This document shows, piece after piece, positions 1 to 8,509 of a stretch of 64,000 nucleotides of DNA. Origin of the DNA: Xanthobacter agilis (GTDB taxonomy: Bacteria; Pseudomonadota; Alphaproteobacteria; Rhizobiales; Xanthobacteraceae); the NCBI RefSeq assembly GCF_021730435.1, contig NZ_JABWGX010000001.1, positions 62,001-126,000 of the forward strand. The letters are read 5' to 3'. Numbering within the stretch: the first letter of the stretch is position 1; every line of letters begins with the position of its first letter. Under the pieces are notes generated by a model. It saw only the letters and a list, made by a program, of their open reading frames with translations, searched no databases and was not told the DNA's origin. A program made the translations under genes and the position numbers.

Positions 1-525
1 CGCGTCGAGATTCCCCGTTGCTGACTGACTGCGAGTGACGAGATCGCTGAGAGTAGCCTCATCGGAAGCGAGGTTTTCGGAGACCTGCGCCTGCATCTTC
101 ATGGCCGTTTCCAGAGCGGCCCGAGACTGCTCCCAGCGCTTTCGCACATCGGCGAGGATCTGGTCGCCCGATGCGGATGCCGCGTATTCCTTCGGGTAGA
201 GCTGCTGGAATTGCTGTTCCATCGCCGATATGTCGAAGCTCAAGCCCTCGGCCTCTTTGATAAGGCGCTCCGTCTTGGCGACGGACTGCTTCATCTCGTT
301 TAGTGCGGAGAAGTCGAGGCTCGTCAGGTTCTTTGTTTGATTGAGGAGCGACTGAGCTTCGTTTTGCAGGCTCTTGATCTGGTTGTTGACCTGGTCCAAG
401 GCTCGGACCGCCGACAGCACATTCTGGCTGTAGTTGTTTGGATCGAAGACGATCTGCGCCGCGACCGGCGGCGCGAGAGCGATGCCAAGCGCGCAGGCGC
501 CGGCAAGGCAAAGTGGTGTCCTCAT
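1..525 (-). CDS. trbJ: Conjugal transfer protein TrbJ, partial
   Basis: TrbJ is a periplasmic VirB5-like component of the P-type mating-pair apparatus. The reading frame opens at an ATG whose last bases overlap the trbE stop codon (ATGA), as in other trb operons, and it stays open to the window edge for 175 codons, so the C-terminus is missing. The N-terminus is a signal peptide (MRTPLCLAGACALGIALAPP) ending near PVAAQ. A Gln- and Asn-rich helical region follows, with VNNQIKSLQNEAQSLLNQT near residue 45, as expected for the coiled-coil TrbJ fold. It is the last visible gene of the trb operon and is co-transcribed leftwards. Confidence 0.85.
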   Translation of the reverse strand, partial: MRTPLCLAGACALGIALAPPVAAQIVFDPNNYSQNVLSAVRALDQVNNQIKSLQNEAQSLLNQTKNLTSLDFSALNEMKQSVAKTERLIKEAEGLSFDISAMEQQFQQLYPKEYAASASGDQILADVRKRWEQSRAALETAMKMQAQVSENLASDEATLSDLVTRSQSATGNLDA

Positions 526-2954
526 GATGCGGTCTCCTGATTTTGCGGAAGCGGGAATTGGCGGATGAGGTCGGCTGCCCAATCGAGCCCGCGCACGTCG
601 AGCCATGCTGCGGCAAAGGCATCGCGCCCATAGGACAGGAGGACATCGTCCATCTGGCGATGATCCTCGGGGCGGCTGGCACCGGCGAAGGCGAGCGCCA
701 CAGGCCCGAGATCGAGATCGAACAGCCGATTACCGAGACGGGATTGGTAGTAATAATCCCGCTTCGGCTGAGCCCGCGTGATGATATCGATCTGGCGGCT
801 GTTGAGGCCAAATCCTTCATAGATCGTGCGGAGCTGCGGTTCGCTCGCCTGCGGCGACGGCAGGAAGATCCGGCTCGGGCAGCTCTCGACGATGGCCGGC
901 GCGATGGCAGAACGCTGGATGTCGGCAAGCGACTGGGTGGCGAAGACGACGGCGACGTTCTTCTTGCGCAGCACCTTCAACCATTCACGGATGCGTGCAG
1001 CGAAGATGGGATCGTCGAGAAATACCCAGGCCTCATCGAGTACCAGCAGCGTGGGCGATCCGTCGAAACGCTCATCGAGACGATGTAAAAGATAGGTGAG
1101 TACCGGCGTCACGGCGCTCGCCGTGTGCATCAGCTCCTCCATTTCGAAGCCCTGCACGTCGCCGAAGCCAAGCCGATCGGAATCAGCGTCCAGCAACCGG
1201 CCATGCGGCCCCGACAGTGTGTAGGGTTGCAACGCTTGGCGTAGCCGGTTCGATTGCAACAGCGTGGAAAAGCCGGTGAGCGTTCGCTCCTCGCGCGGGG
1301 CGGACGCAAGGCTGGTCAGCGCCGACCAGACGGCGTCCTTCACATCGGGCGTGATCTCGACATGTTCGTGCCCGAGCAGGCCGGCGATCCAGTCGGCCGC
1401 CCACGAGCGGCTGTCGTCATCCTCAATGCGGGCGAGTGGCTGAAAGGCAATGGCGTCGGAGGATCCGAGATCGTAATACTCGCCGCCGAGGCCCAAGATG
1501 GTAGCACGGGCCGAGCCACCCTTGTCGAAGATGAAGATGCGAGAGCCGGCGTAGCGGCGGAATTGGAGCGCCAGCATTGCCAGCAGCACGGATTTGCCGG
1601 CACCGGTGGGGCCGACGATCAGGGTGTGACCGACATCGTCGACATGAGTGACGAGTCGGAACGGCGTGCCGCCGGCCGTGCGGGTGACGATCAGCGGCGG
1701 AGCATCGAGATGGCCGTTCTTCTCGGGGCCTGCCCAAACCGCCGAGACCGGCATCATGTGTGAGAGGTTCAGAGTCGAGATCAGCGGCTGGCGAACATTG
1801 GCGTAGGCATGTCCAGGGATCGAGGATAGCCATGCCTCCGTCGCGTTCAGCGTCTCCGGAATGGTGACGAAGCCACGCCCCTGGATGATCCGTTCGACGG
1901 CCTTCAGCTTCTCGTCGGCGAGGTCCGGACTTTTGTCCATGACCGTAACGGTGGCCGTGACATAGCCATAGGCCACGGCATCTGAGCCCAGCTCCTGCAA
2001 TGCTTCGTCCGCATCGGCGGATTTGTTGGCGGCGTCTGAATCGACCAGCGAAACTTCCTGCTGGAAGATCGTTTCGCGCAGCAGCGTGACGATACCCTTG
2101 CGCTTCGCGAACCATTGCCGCCGCACCTTGGTCAGCTCGCGTTCGGCTTCCGCCTTGTCGAGCGACAGGAAACGGGTGGACCAACGATAGGCGAAGCCGA
2201 GACGGTTGAGATCGTCAAGGACGCCGGGCCAGGTCGAGGGCGGAAAGCCGCGAATGGTCAGCACACGCACATGCTGGTCGCCCAGCATCGGCGCTAGTCC
2301 ACCGGTGAAATCGCAATCGGGCAACAGCGCGTCGAGATGGAACGGCACCTGGGGAACGGCGACAGGGTGCCGCTGCGTGGAGATGCAGGCGTGAAGGTAA
2401 GTCAGCGTCTCCTCATCGGAGAGCCAGCGGATCTCCGGCATGACGCCGTCGAGCAAGGAGAGAAAGCGGTCGGTCTCGGAAATGAAGGCTGCGAGATAGT
2501 CGCGCCAATTCACGGTGCGCCGCTCGGTGCTCTCGTAGAGGAGCTGGCCGGCGCGGGCCTTGCTTTCGGACGGCGGCAGGAAGGCGAGCGTGATGTAGTA
2601 GGCACTCTCGAAATGCGTGCCCGCTTCCTCGAACGCCGCGCGCCGCTCTTCCTCCACGAGCCACGACACCGCGTCGGGAAATTCCGAGATGGGATATCCG
2701 GCGGCGATGCGCCGTTCTGCGTCGACGAACAGCGCCCAGCCGGAGCCGAGGCGCTTCAGCGCATTGTTGAGGCGGGCGGTGGTCGCGACCAGCTCGCTTT
2801 CCGTTGCACTGTCGAGGTCCGGGCCACGAAACTGCGCGGTGCGTTGGAACGCACCGTCCTTGTTGAGCACGACGCCCGATGCGACCGGCCCGGCCCAAGG
2901 GAGATAATCCGCGAGGCTCGCGGGGCGCTTGCGATATTCGGCAAGGTTCATCAT
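522..2954 (-). CDS. trbE: Conjugal transfer ATPase TrbE (VirB4 family)
   Basis: TrbE is the VirB4-type ATPase that energises assembly of the type IV secretion channel at the inner membrane. The 810-residue length is normal for the family. A CagE/TrbE/VirB N-terminal domain covers roughly residues 180 to 390. The ATPase domain has Walker A GPTGAGKS at 448-455 and Walker B LLVLDEAW at 636-643, followed by the ATQSLADI region. It starts 5 bp after the trbD stop and its stop overlaps the trbJ start, so it is translationally coupled in the trbBCDEJ order. No damage is visible. Confidence 0.96.
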   Translation of the reverse strand: MMNLAEYRKRPASLADYLPWAGPVASGVVLNKDGAFQRTAQFRGPDLDSATESELVATTARLNNALKRLGSGWALFVDAERRIAAGYPISEFPDAVSWLVEEERRAAFEEAGTHFESAYYITLAFLPPSESKARAGQLLYESTERRTVNWRDYLAAFISETDRFLSLLDGVMPEIRWLSDEETLTYLHACISTQRHPVAVPQVPFHLDALLPDCDFTGGLAPMLGDQHVRVLTIRGFPPSTWPGVLDDLNRLGFAYRWSTRFLSLDKAEAERELTKVRRQWFAKRKGIVTLLRETIFQQEVSLVDSDAANKSADADEALQELGSDAVAYGYVTATVTVMDKSPDLADEKLKAVERIIQGRGFVTIPETLNATEAWLSSIPGHAYANVRQPLISTLNLSHMMPVSAVWAGPEKNGHLDAPPLIVTRTAGGTPFRLVTHVDDVGHTLIVGPTGAGKSVLLAMLALQFRRYAGSRIFIFDKGGSARATILGLGGEYYDLGSSDAIAFQPLARIEDDDSRSWAADWIAGLLGHEHVEITPDVKDAVWSALTSLASAPREERTLTGFSTLLQSNRLRQALQPYTLSGPHGRLLDADSDRLGFGDVQGFEMEELMHTASAVTPVLTYLLHRLDERFDGSPTLLVLDEAWVFLDDPIFAARIREWLKVLRKKNVAVVFATQSLADIQRSAIAPAIVESCPSRIFLPSPQASEPQLRTIYEGFGLNSRQIDIITRAQPKRDYYYQSRLGNRLFDLDLGPVALAFAGASRPEDHRQMDDVLLSYGRDAFAAAWLDVRGLDWAADLIRQFPLPQNQETAS

Positions 2955-2958
2955 GGCC

Positions 2959-3222
2959 TCACGCCTCCAGAAACGCGCGGTGCTTCAGGTGACGGGCGAA
3001 GACCTCCATGAACTGGGGATCGGCCTTCGCCCCCCAGACGGCGAGCGCATGGCCAGCCATCCAGAGCACGATGCCGCCAATCCACAGATGCAGGCCGATG
3101 CCGATGGCGGCGGCGAGTGTCCCGTTGAGGATCGCCACCGATCGTGGGGCGCCGCCCAGCAGGACGGGCTCCGTCAGTGAGCGGTGCAGCGGCACTTCGA
3201 AGCCGTCGGCATGGACCGCCAT
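2959..3222 (-). CDS. trbD: Conjugal transfer protein TrbD (VirB3 family)
   Basis: This 87-residue inner-membrane protein carries one long hydrophobic region (residues about 30 to 62, AILNGTLAAAIGIGLHLWIG onward) that fits the VirB3 hairpin. VirB3/TrbD works with the VirB4/TrbE ATPase, and its gene lies directly upstream of trbE here. The ATG shares one base with the TAA of trbC. The N-terminal motif EVPLHRSLTEPVLLGGAPR is characteristic of TrbD. Confidence 0.92.
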   Translation of the reverse strand: MAVHADGFEVPLHRSLTEPVLLGGAPRSVAILNGTLAAAIGIGLHLWIGGIVLWMAGHALAVWGAKADPQFMEVFARHLKHRAFLEA

Positions 3223-3674
3223 TAGACCAGCGCTCCGCCGCCAAAGCTGAAGAAGCTGAGGAAGAAGGAACTGGCGGCGAAGGCGATGGAGAGGCCGAAG
3301 ACGATCTGGACCAGCTTGCGGAAGCCACCGCCGGCATCGCCGAACGCCAAAGTGAGCCCGGTCACGATGATGATGATCACGGCGATGATCTTGGCAACCG
3401 GCCCCTCGATCGATTCAAGGATGGATTGCAGAGGCGCTTCCCATGGCATGGACGAACCAGCGGCGTAAGCTGGGGAAACCAGAAAGGCGGACATCAGCAA
3501 AGCCGCCGTTCCGGAGATCCGGTTTCGAAACTTTCCTGCAATGCTCGAAAGCGGATTTGCTGAAATGCGTGTCTCCGGATTTACGGAAACGCACGAATCC
3601 GCACTTGCGGATTTACGTTTCTGGTTTGTTCCGGCATTCAGGAAAAGCGTGAATACGGACGTGATGGGCGGCAT
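3222..3674 (-). CDS. trbC: Conjugal transfer pilin TrbC (VirB2 family)
   Basis: TrbC is the pilin subunit of the conjugative pilus. The C-terminal 100 residues carry the family pattern: a hydrophobic signal segment (GTAALLMSAFLVSPAYAAG), the pilin-like SMPWEAPLQSILESIEGPVA motif and two membrane helices ending SFFSFGGGALV. The start chosen is the first ATG after the trbB stop, giving 150 residues. That leaves about 45 extra N-terminal residues (MPPITSVFTLFLNAG onward) ahead of the signal peptide, encoded by DNA rich in short palindromes, so the true start could lie further in. TraF (12005-12556) is the expected processing peptidase. Confidence 0.88.
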   Translation of the reverse strand: MPPITSVFTLFLNAGTNQKRKSASADSCVSVNPETRISANPLSSIAGKFRNRISGTAALLMSAFLVSPAYAAGSSMPWEAPLQSILESIEGPVAKIIAVIIIIVTGLTLAFGDAGGGFRKLVQIVFGLSIAFAASSFFLSFFSFGGGALV

Positions 3675-3676
3675 CC

Positions 3677-4645
3677 CTAATCTCCTGTGAAGTGCTCTAT
3701 TGCGTAGGCATCGCCGTCGAGGCCCGTGACGCGGATGATGTCCTCGACGCGGCGTTTGCTGCCGCGCCCGGCGATGAAGACGATGATGTCTACGGCCTCC
3801 GCGATCAGCGCGCGCGGCACGGTGACGACGACTTCTTGTATGAGCTGCTCCAGCCGGGTGAGTGCTCCCCGCGCCGAGCCTGCATGCAATGTCGCGATGC
3901 CGCCGGGGTGCCCGGTTCCCCACGCCTTCAGGAGATCCAGAGCTTCGGCGCCGCGCACCTCGCCAACAACGATGCGATCCGGGCGAAGCCGCAAGGTGGA
4001 ACGCACCAGATCGGCGGTGGAGACGGTATTGGCCTTTGTCCGGAGAGCCACATGATCGTCGGCTACACATTGCAGCTCGATCGTGTCTTCCAGCACCAGG
4101 ACGCGATCGCCAGTGGCCGCGATCTCTTGGAGCAGGGCGTTAGCGAGGGTGGTCTTTCCCGTTGACGTTCCACCGGCAATGATGATGTTCCGTCGGTCGA
4201 GGACAGAGCTCCTCAGAAACTCTGCCTGCACCTCGGTCAAGATGCCGTTGGCGACATATCGGGCCAGCGGTATGACGCCGGCGGCGCGCTTGCGGATGGC
4301 GAAGATCGGTGCGACGGCGATGGGCGGCAAGACGCCTTCGAACCTTTCGCCCGTTTCCGGCAACTCGGCGGAGAGAATCGGATGCTCGCGGTTGACCTCG
4401 AGGCCGACATGGTTCGCCACGACCTTGATGATGCGGGCGGCATCCTCCGGGGAGAGGATGGCGCCCGTGGGCTCGCGGCCCGAGCCGAGCCTGTCGATCC
4501 AAAGCTTTCCATCGGGATTGAGCATGACTTCCACGACGTCCGGATCGTCGAGCGCGGCGATGATCGCCGGCCCCATGGCGCTGCGCAGCATGCGGACCTG
4601 GCGATCGCTGACGATCCGGGACGGGGAGCGCGGCCTGTCCATCAT
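3677..4645 (-). CDS. trbB: Conjugal transfer ATPase TrbB (VirB11 family)
   Basis: TrbB is the hexameric VirB11-type traffic ATPase on the cytoplasmic face of the type IV secretion system. The 322-residue protein shows an N-terminal domain with the PDGKLWIDRLG and LSPEDAARIIKVVA stretches, Walker A GGTSTGKT near residue 155, an Asp box LVLEDTIELQ, and the Walker B region DRIVVGEVRG followed by GHPGGIATLHAGS. Its start overlaps the stop of the small ribbon-helix-helix gene by ATGA. It is the first trb gene after traG, the usual traG-copG-trbBCDEJ order. Confidence 0.96.
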   Translation of the reverse strand: MMDRPRSPSRIVSDRQVRMLRSAMGPAIIAALDDPDVVEVMLNPDGKLWIDRLGSGREPTGAILSPEDAARIIKVVANHVGLEVNREHPILSAELPETGERFEGVLPPIAVAPIFAIRKRAAGVIPLARYVANGILTEVQAEFLRSSVLDRRNIIIAGGTSTGKTTLANALLQEIAATGDRVLVLEDTIELQCVADDHVALRTKANTVSTADLVRSTLRLRPDRIVVGEVRGAEALDLLKAWGTGHPGGIATLHAGSARGALTRLEQLIQEVVVTVPRALIAEAVDIIVFIAGRGSKRRVEDIIRVTGLDGDAYAIEHFTGD

Positions 4646-5139
4646 GGCGGCGCCGCCTCTGCATCGTGGTCTTCCGATCCAGCGGACCCCTGATCCTCGT
4701 TGTCATCGGCTAGGCCGAAGAAGCGACCTTCATCAGGGAAGATTTCTTCATGGACCTGCCGAACGAGGCTGCCGCCACGCTGCAGGTGGCGGCCGAGTTG
4801 GTCGACGAATTGGTTGAAGCGTAGGCGCCCCTGCGCGCGAGCCGCCTTCTGATGCGCCTCCGGAAGCGGAGCTGAAACCGACAACGTGTAGCGGATGAAT
4901 AGCGCCAGGGTCTCGATCAGGATGGTCTGGTCACGTTCCAGCCGGCCGAACTGGTTCGACAGTCGGTCGAGGCGTGAGGCAAGCGCCGCCTCTCGCCGGT
5001 CGGCACCATCGGGAGAAAGATAGGAAGAGAGCGCGGCCGCGACGATCGCTGATTTCGTTTCACCTTTGAGGGCTGCAAGCTGACGCAGTCGCTTGGCATG
5101 GTCGGGCTCGATAAAGATGTTGAGACGGGTTTTGCTCAT
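4642..5139 (-). CDS. Ribbon-helix-helix (CopG-type) transfer-associated protein
   Basis: The first 45 residues (MSKTRLNIFIEPDHAKRLRQ, then LAALKGETKSAIVAAALSSYL) match the strand-helix-helix DNA-binding fold of CopG/Arc repressors. The rest, to residue 165, is helical and ends in a very acidic tail (DDNEDQGSAGSEDHDAEA). The gene is locked between traG and trbB by 4-bp overlaps on both sides, so it is co-expressed with transfer genes. It is probably an operon regulator or a relaxosome accessory protein; the role is inferred from the fold and position. Confidence 0.85.
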   Translation of the reverse strand: MSKTRLNIFIEPDHAKRLRQLAALKGETKSAIVAAALSSYLSPDGADRREAALASRLDRLSNQFGRLERDQTILIETLALFIRYTLSVSAPLPEAHQKAARAQGRLRFNQFVDQLGRHLQRGGSLVRQVHEEIFPDEGRFFGLADDNEDQGSAGSEDHDAEAAPP

Positions 5140-7142
5140 AGCGCGATCCCGTCATCGGGATCGAGCGAGGCCAGACGCGCCACGCGCCGGAACTGCCGGT
5201 CCGGTTTGGGGAGCTTACCGTCGCGTGTGACGGGGTTATCTGTCTCATCGTCGAGGACGGACAGATCGTCATCGCGGCCATCATGCAGACGTATGACTTC
5301 GGCTTTGTCGAGCTCCGGTAGGAGTTGATGTCCGCCTTCTACGGGCACGGCCGATGCCTGTGCGCCCGTAGAAGCGGGGATAGAAAATTTCAACCGCGGA
5401 AGGCCGGTCCAATCGTCCGTTCGCGCTGCCGGCCGATCAGCATATCCATCGTCTGAGAGAACCGGCGCCGGCAGCACGCGCGAAGTGAAATTGCTGTCGG
5501 TGAAGTATCGGATCTTGGTGGCCTTGGCCGGTGGATGGCCGGAGACCATGATGACTTCTTGAGTGTCGGGAAGCTGCATGACCTCGCCGGGCGTCAGGAG
5601 CGGGCGGGCTGTCTCTTGCCGAGATACCATGAGGTGTCCCAGCCAGGGTGACAGGCGATGGCCGGCATAGTTGCGCTGGGCGCGAAGTTCCGTCGCCGTG
5701 CCGAGCGCGTCCGAAATGCGTTTGGCTGTGCGTTCGTCATTGGTCGCGAAGGCGATTCGAACGTGGCAGTTGTCGAGGATGCTGTTGTTCGGCCCGTAAG
5801 CCTTTTCGATTTGATTGAGGCTCTGCGCGATGAGGAAGGAGCGCAGGCCATAGCCGGCCATGAAGGCCAAGGCGCTCTCGAAGAAGTCCAGCCGGCCGAG
5901 CGCCGGAAACTCGTCGAGCATGAGAAGCAGCTTGTGCTTGCGGGCGATGCCGTCCGAGCCGTCGAGGCTTTCTGTCAGCCGGCGGCCGATCTGATTGAGG
6001 ATCAAGCGAATGAGCGGTTTGGTGCGCGAAATGTCCGAAGGCGGCACGACCAGATAAAGCGAGACCGGATGATCAGCGGCGATCAAGTCGGCGATGCGCC
6101 AATCGCAGCACGATGTAACGGTCGCGACCGTCGGATCGCGATAGAGGCCGAGGAACGACATCGCGGTCGAAAGCACACCGGAGCGCTCGTTCTCGCTCTT
6201 GTTCAACACCTCGCGCGCGGCGCTGGCAACGACGGGATGCGGGCCAGGCTCCCCGAGATGCGCCGTGGTCATCATAGACCACAAGGCCCTCTCGAACGGG
6301 TGAGCCGGATCGGAGAGAAAGTTGGCCACACCGCGGAGCGTTTTGTCCTCTTCAGCGTAGAGGACATGCAAGATGGCGCCGACTAGAAGCGAATGGCTGG
6401 TTTTTTCCCAGTGATTGCGCCGCTCCAACGCACCTTCGGGATCCACCAATATGTCCGCAATGTTCTGGACGTCGCGGACCTCATGGACGCCTCTGCGGAC
6501 TTCCAAGAGGGGATTATAGGCGGCGCTCTTCGGGTCGGTCGGGTTGAACAGGAGGCAATGGGAGAACTGCGCGCGCCAGCCGGCGGTCAGCGTCCAATTT
6601 TCCCCCTTGATGTCATGGATGACGGCAGAATGCGGCCATGACAGCAGCGTCGGCACAACGAGCCCGACGCCCTTGCCGCTTCTCGTCGGCGCAAACGCCA
6701 TGATGTGTTCGGGGCCGGCATGGCGCAGATAGGTGCTGGCCATGAGCCCGAGAAAGACGCCGGCTGGCTTCGTCAGGCCCGCCGCCGCGATGTCCGTCTT
6801 ATCGGCCCAGCGGGCGGAGCCATAGGTGGTGACGAGCTTCGACTGCCGGGCTCGCCAGACGGAACCGATGATGGCGGACAGAGCGGCAATGACGCCGCTG
6901 CCGCCAGCGATCGTACCCCCCGTTTGGAAAATGTCTGGAGCATAGGCATCGTAAACATACCACCACTCGAACAACCGCCAAGGGTAGTAGACGGGTAGGC
7001 CGTTGATCAAGAACCAGGGCTCTCCAAGGCGTGGCTGGAAGCCGAGCTCGAAGGCGACCCATTGCGTGGCGGCCCAGGTGCCGGCAAGCGCGATGCCGAA
7101 CACCACCAGCATCTGACCGATCAACACCTTCGTCGGTGTCAT
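5136..7142 (-). CDS. traG: Type IV coupling protein TraG (VirD4 family)
   Basis: TraG links the relaxosome to the secretion channel as a membrane-anchored ATPase. Hydrophobic segments lie near the N-terminus (VLIGQMLVVFGIALAGTWAA and GGSGVIAALSAIIGSVW). A Walker A AFAPTRSGKGVG and a Walker B LLLMLDEFPALGRLDFF follow, as in VirD4/TraG. The start chosen at 7142 has a strong ribosome binding site (CAGGAG) 7 bases upstream; the frame stays open 18 codons further without one. The stop overlaps the next gene's start. The 668-residue length is typical. Confidence 0.94.
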   Translation of the reverse strand: MTPTKVLIGQMLVVFGIALAGTWAATQWVAFELGFQPRLGEPWFLINGLPVYYPWRLFEWWYVYDAYAPDIFQTGGTIAGGSGVIAALSAIIGSVWRARQSKLVTTYGSARWADKTDIAAAGLTKPAGVFLGLMASTYLRHAGPEHIMAFAPTRSGKGVGLVVPTLLSWPHSAVIHDIKGENWTLTAGWRAQFSHCLLFNPTDPKSAAYNPLLEVRRGVHEVRDVQNIADILVDPEGALERRNHWEKTSHSLLVGAILHVLYAEEDKTLRGVANFLSDPAHPFERALWSMMTTAHLGEPGPHPVVASAAREVLNKSENERSGVLSTAMSFLGLYRDPTVATVTSCCDWRIADLIAADHPVSLYLVVPPSDISRTKPLIRLILNQIGRRLTESLDGSDGIARKHKLLLMLDEFPALGRLDFFESALAFMAGYGLRSFLIAQSLNQIEKAYGPNNSILDNCHVRIAFATNDERTAKRISDALGTATELRAQRNYAGHRLSPWLGHLMVSRQETARPLLTPGEVMQLPDTQEVIMVSGHPPAKATKIRYFTDSNFTSRVLPAPVLSDDGYADRPAARTDDWTGLPRLKFSIPASTGAQASAVPVEGGHQLLPELDKAEVIRLHDGRDDDLSVLDDETDNPVTRDGKLPKPDRQFRRVARLASLDPDDGIAL

Positions 7143-7371
7143 TCCCGCTCCTGCAACAGCCGCCGTTTCCGGCCGTGCGAACGGCCGACAAGGCATAAGG
7201 CTTGTTGCTTGAAGGGGTTAAGTCAAAGACCATTCTTGCGCACGACGGCAGCAACTATGATCTAAGTACGACCCGGCACTACTCCTTACCATTTCTTACT
7301 ACTAATGGCAATTTAGTATTGCGGCAATGAGCCACGTAAACTATTGGAAATATCTTGAGCACCGAGACGCG

Positions 7372-7719
7372 TCAGAGACAAATCGCATACAGCGGCGCAA
7401 TACAGTACCTGCACTCTACTTTTAGTAAGCCCGGAAGGCGCCTACTCTGATAGCGATTGCTGCGGTGCACCAAAATGGGGTGACGCAAGCGGGTATATAC
7501 GCCACGTAGCTTAGAGGCCATGTCGACATTCCCGACTTCGCATCGGTTTATGCAATCGATCACGGTCTCGCGCTTCAGATCGATGTCATTGGCACTTACG
7601 GTAAGAATTGAAAGCGCCAATGACGATAAAGTTGAGATGTTCTCGATCTCGCGCTCGGTTAGGCAGCTAACGCCAGTTTTACCCCGTCGTTCGTCATCTT
7701 GGAGCTGATGTTGAACCAC
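7372..7719 (-). CDS. Possible small hypothetical protein (doubtful)
   Basis: An open frame of up to 115 codons fills much of the stretch between traG and the next hypothetical gene. It would start at GTG and overlap that upstream gene by about 60 bases. The central part (NISTLSSLALSILTVSANDI) is helical. No ribosome binding site or family is recognised, and the surrounding DNA is AT-richer than its neighbours. The frame may be a chance opening; I see no other gene between 7143 and 7658. Confidence 0.2.
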   Translation of the reverse strand: MVQHQLQDDERRGKTGVSCLTEREIENISTLSSLALSILTVSANDIDLKRETVIDCINRCEVGNVDMASKLRGVYTRLRHPILVHRSNRYQSRRLPGLLKVECRYCIAPLYAICL

Positions 7720-8333
7720 GCATTTGGAGAATCGGGATCGATCTGCTGGACCTTGAAGCCAAGGGCCAACGCGGCTGCGATCAGCATTCCATTCGCGACA
7801 TAACCACGCGAATGCCGTGAATCCCCGAAGCGCTCAGCCTGATGTTTCAGACCATAGCTAGAAGATTTGCGGTTGATCGTCTTACGTTTGCTGAATTGCG
7901 ATAGAAAACGGCATGCTTGGATGAACTCATCGGCGGCGTGATCGCTCAGCATTGACGCTCGGTCTGCCATGAACTCGGCCCGGCGCTCCTCAGGGGTCTT
8001 TGAACGGCCGCGATAGACGTTATAGCCGAATTGAGTGAGGAACGGTTCCAGCGCCATCGCACGTCGAATGCCGACCTTGGCCAAAGTGCGTGCGATCCGT
8101 CCAGGTTCGGAATCGAAACCGTGTTCCTGCAGATAGCCCAGGAAGGCTCCTTCGTCGGTGGAAACCTCGGCTGAGCCATTCGCGAGTCTCGCCCTCATGG
8201 CGGCATTGGTGTTCCACCCGAGGCCCCGAGCAAGGGCTTCGATCCTGTGCGACGATTTCACCTCCGGCAGAGTTGCACGCAGCTCTGCCTTCATGTCCTC
8301 GACGTCGTTTGCGGTGATTTCCAATTTCATCAT
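7659..8333 (-). CDS. Hypothetical protein of the element
   Basis: The 224-residue product is not one I recognise. It begins MMKLEITANDVEDMKAELRA and reads as a mixed helical, soluble protein with no signal peptide or membrane segment. A Lys/Arg-rich patch (QFSKRKTINRKSSSYGLKHQ) near residue 150 could contact nucleic acid. The ATG chosen follows a GAGGAC ribosome binding site; a second ATG follows immediately. It lies between traG and the relaxase gene on the same strand, so a transfer-related or entry-related role is possible but not shown. Confidence 0.6.
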   Translation of the reverse strand: MMKLEITANDVEDMKAELRATLPEVKSSHRIEALARGLGWNTNAAMRARLANGSAEVSTDEGAFLGYLQEHGFDSEPGRIARTLAKVGIRRAMALEPFLTQFGYNVYRGRSKTPEERRAEFMADRASMLSDHAADEFIQACRFLSQFSKRKTINRKSSSYGLKHQAERFGDSRHSRGYVANGMLIAAALALGFKVQQIDPDSPNAWFNISSKMTNDGVKLALAA

Positions 8334-8509
8334 CAAGTCCTCGGTTCCGGGCTCGAGCAGTTCGCCGATTACGCAGCCAGCCCAATCCGCAAGGATTGAT
8401 GAGAGGTCGCACGAGGATCAATATTTAGGCCGTTTGACCCGGCGATAGGTCGAAGGTGGCAAACCGAGTTCGAAGATGGTCATCGCGTGGCTCGGCGTCA
8501 AGGTTGACG

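Noticed and set aside
59-928. Long frame antisense to the end of trbE
   Set aside because: It runs through trbE and trbJ in another frame, with Ser/Arg-rich sequence typical of GC-rich shadow frames; trbJ and trbE explain the stretch.
3222-4070. 282-codon extension of trbC into trbB
   Set aside because: The N-terminal 130 codons are a shadow of trbB with Arg/His-rich sequence. The start after the trbB stop gives a normal operon layout.
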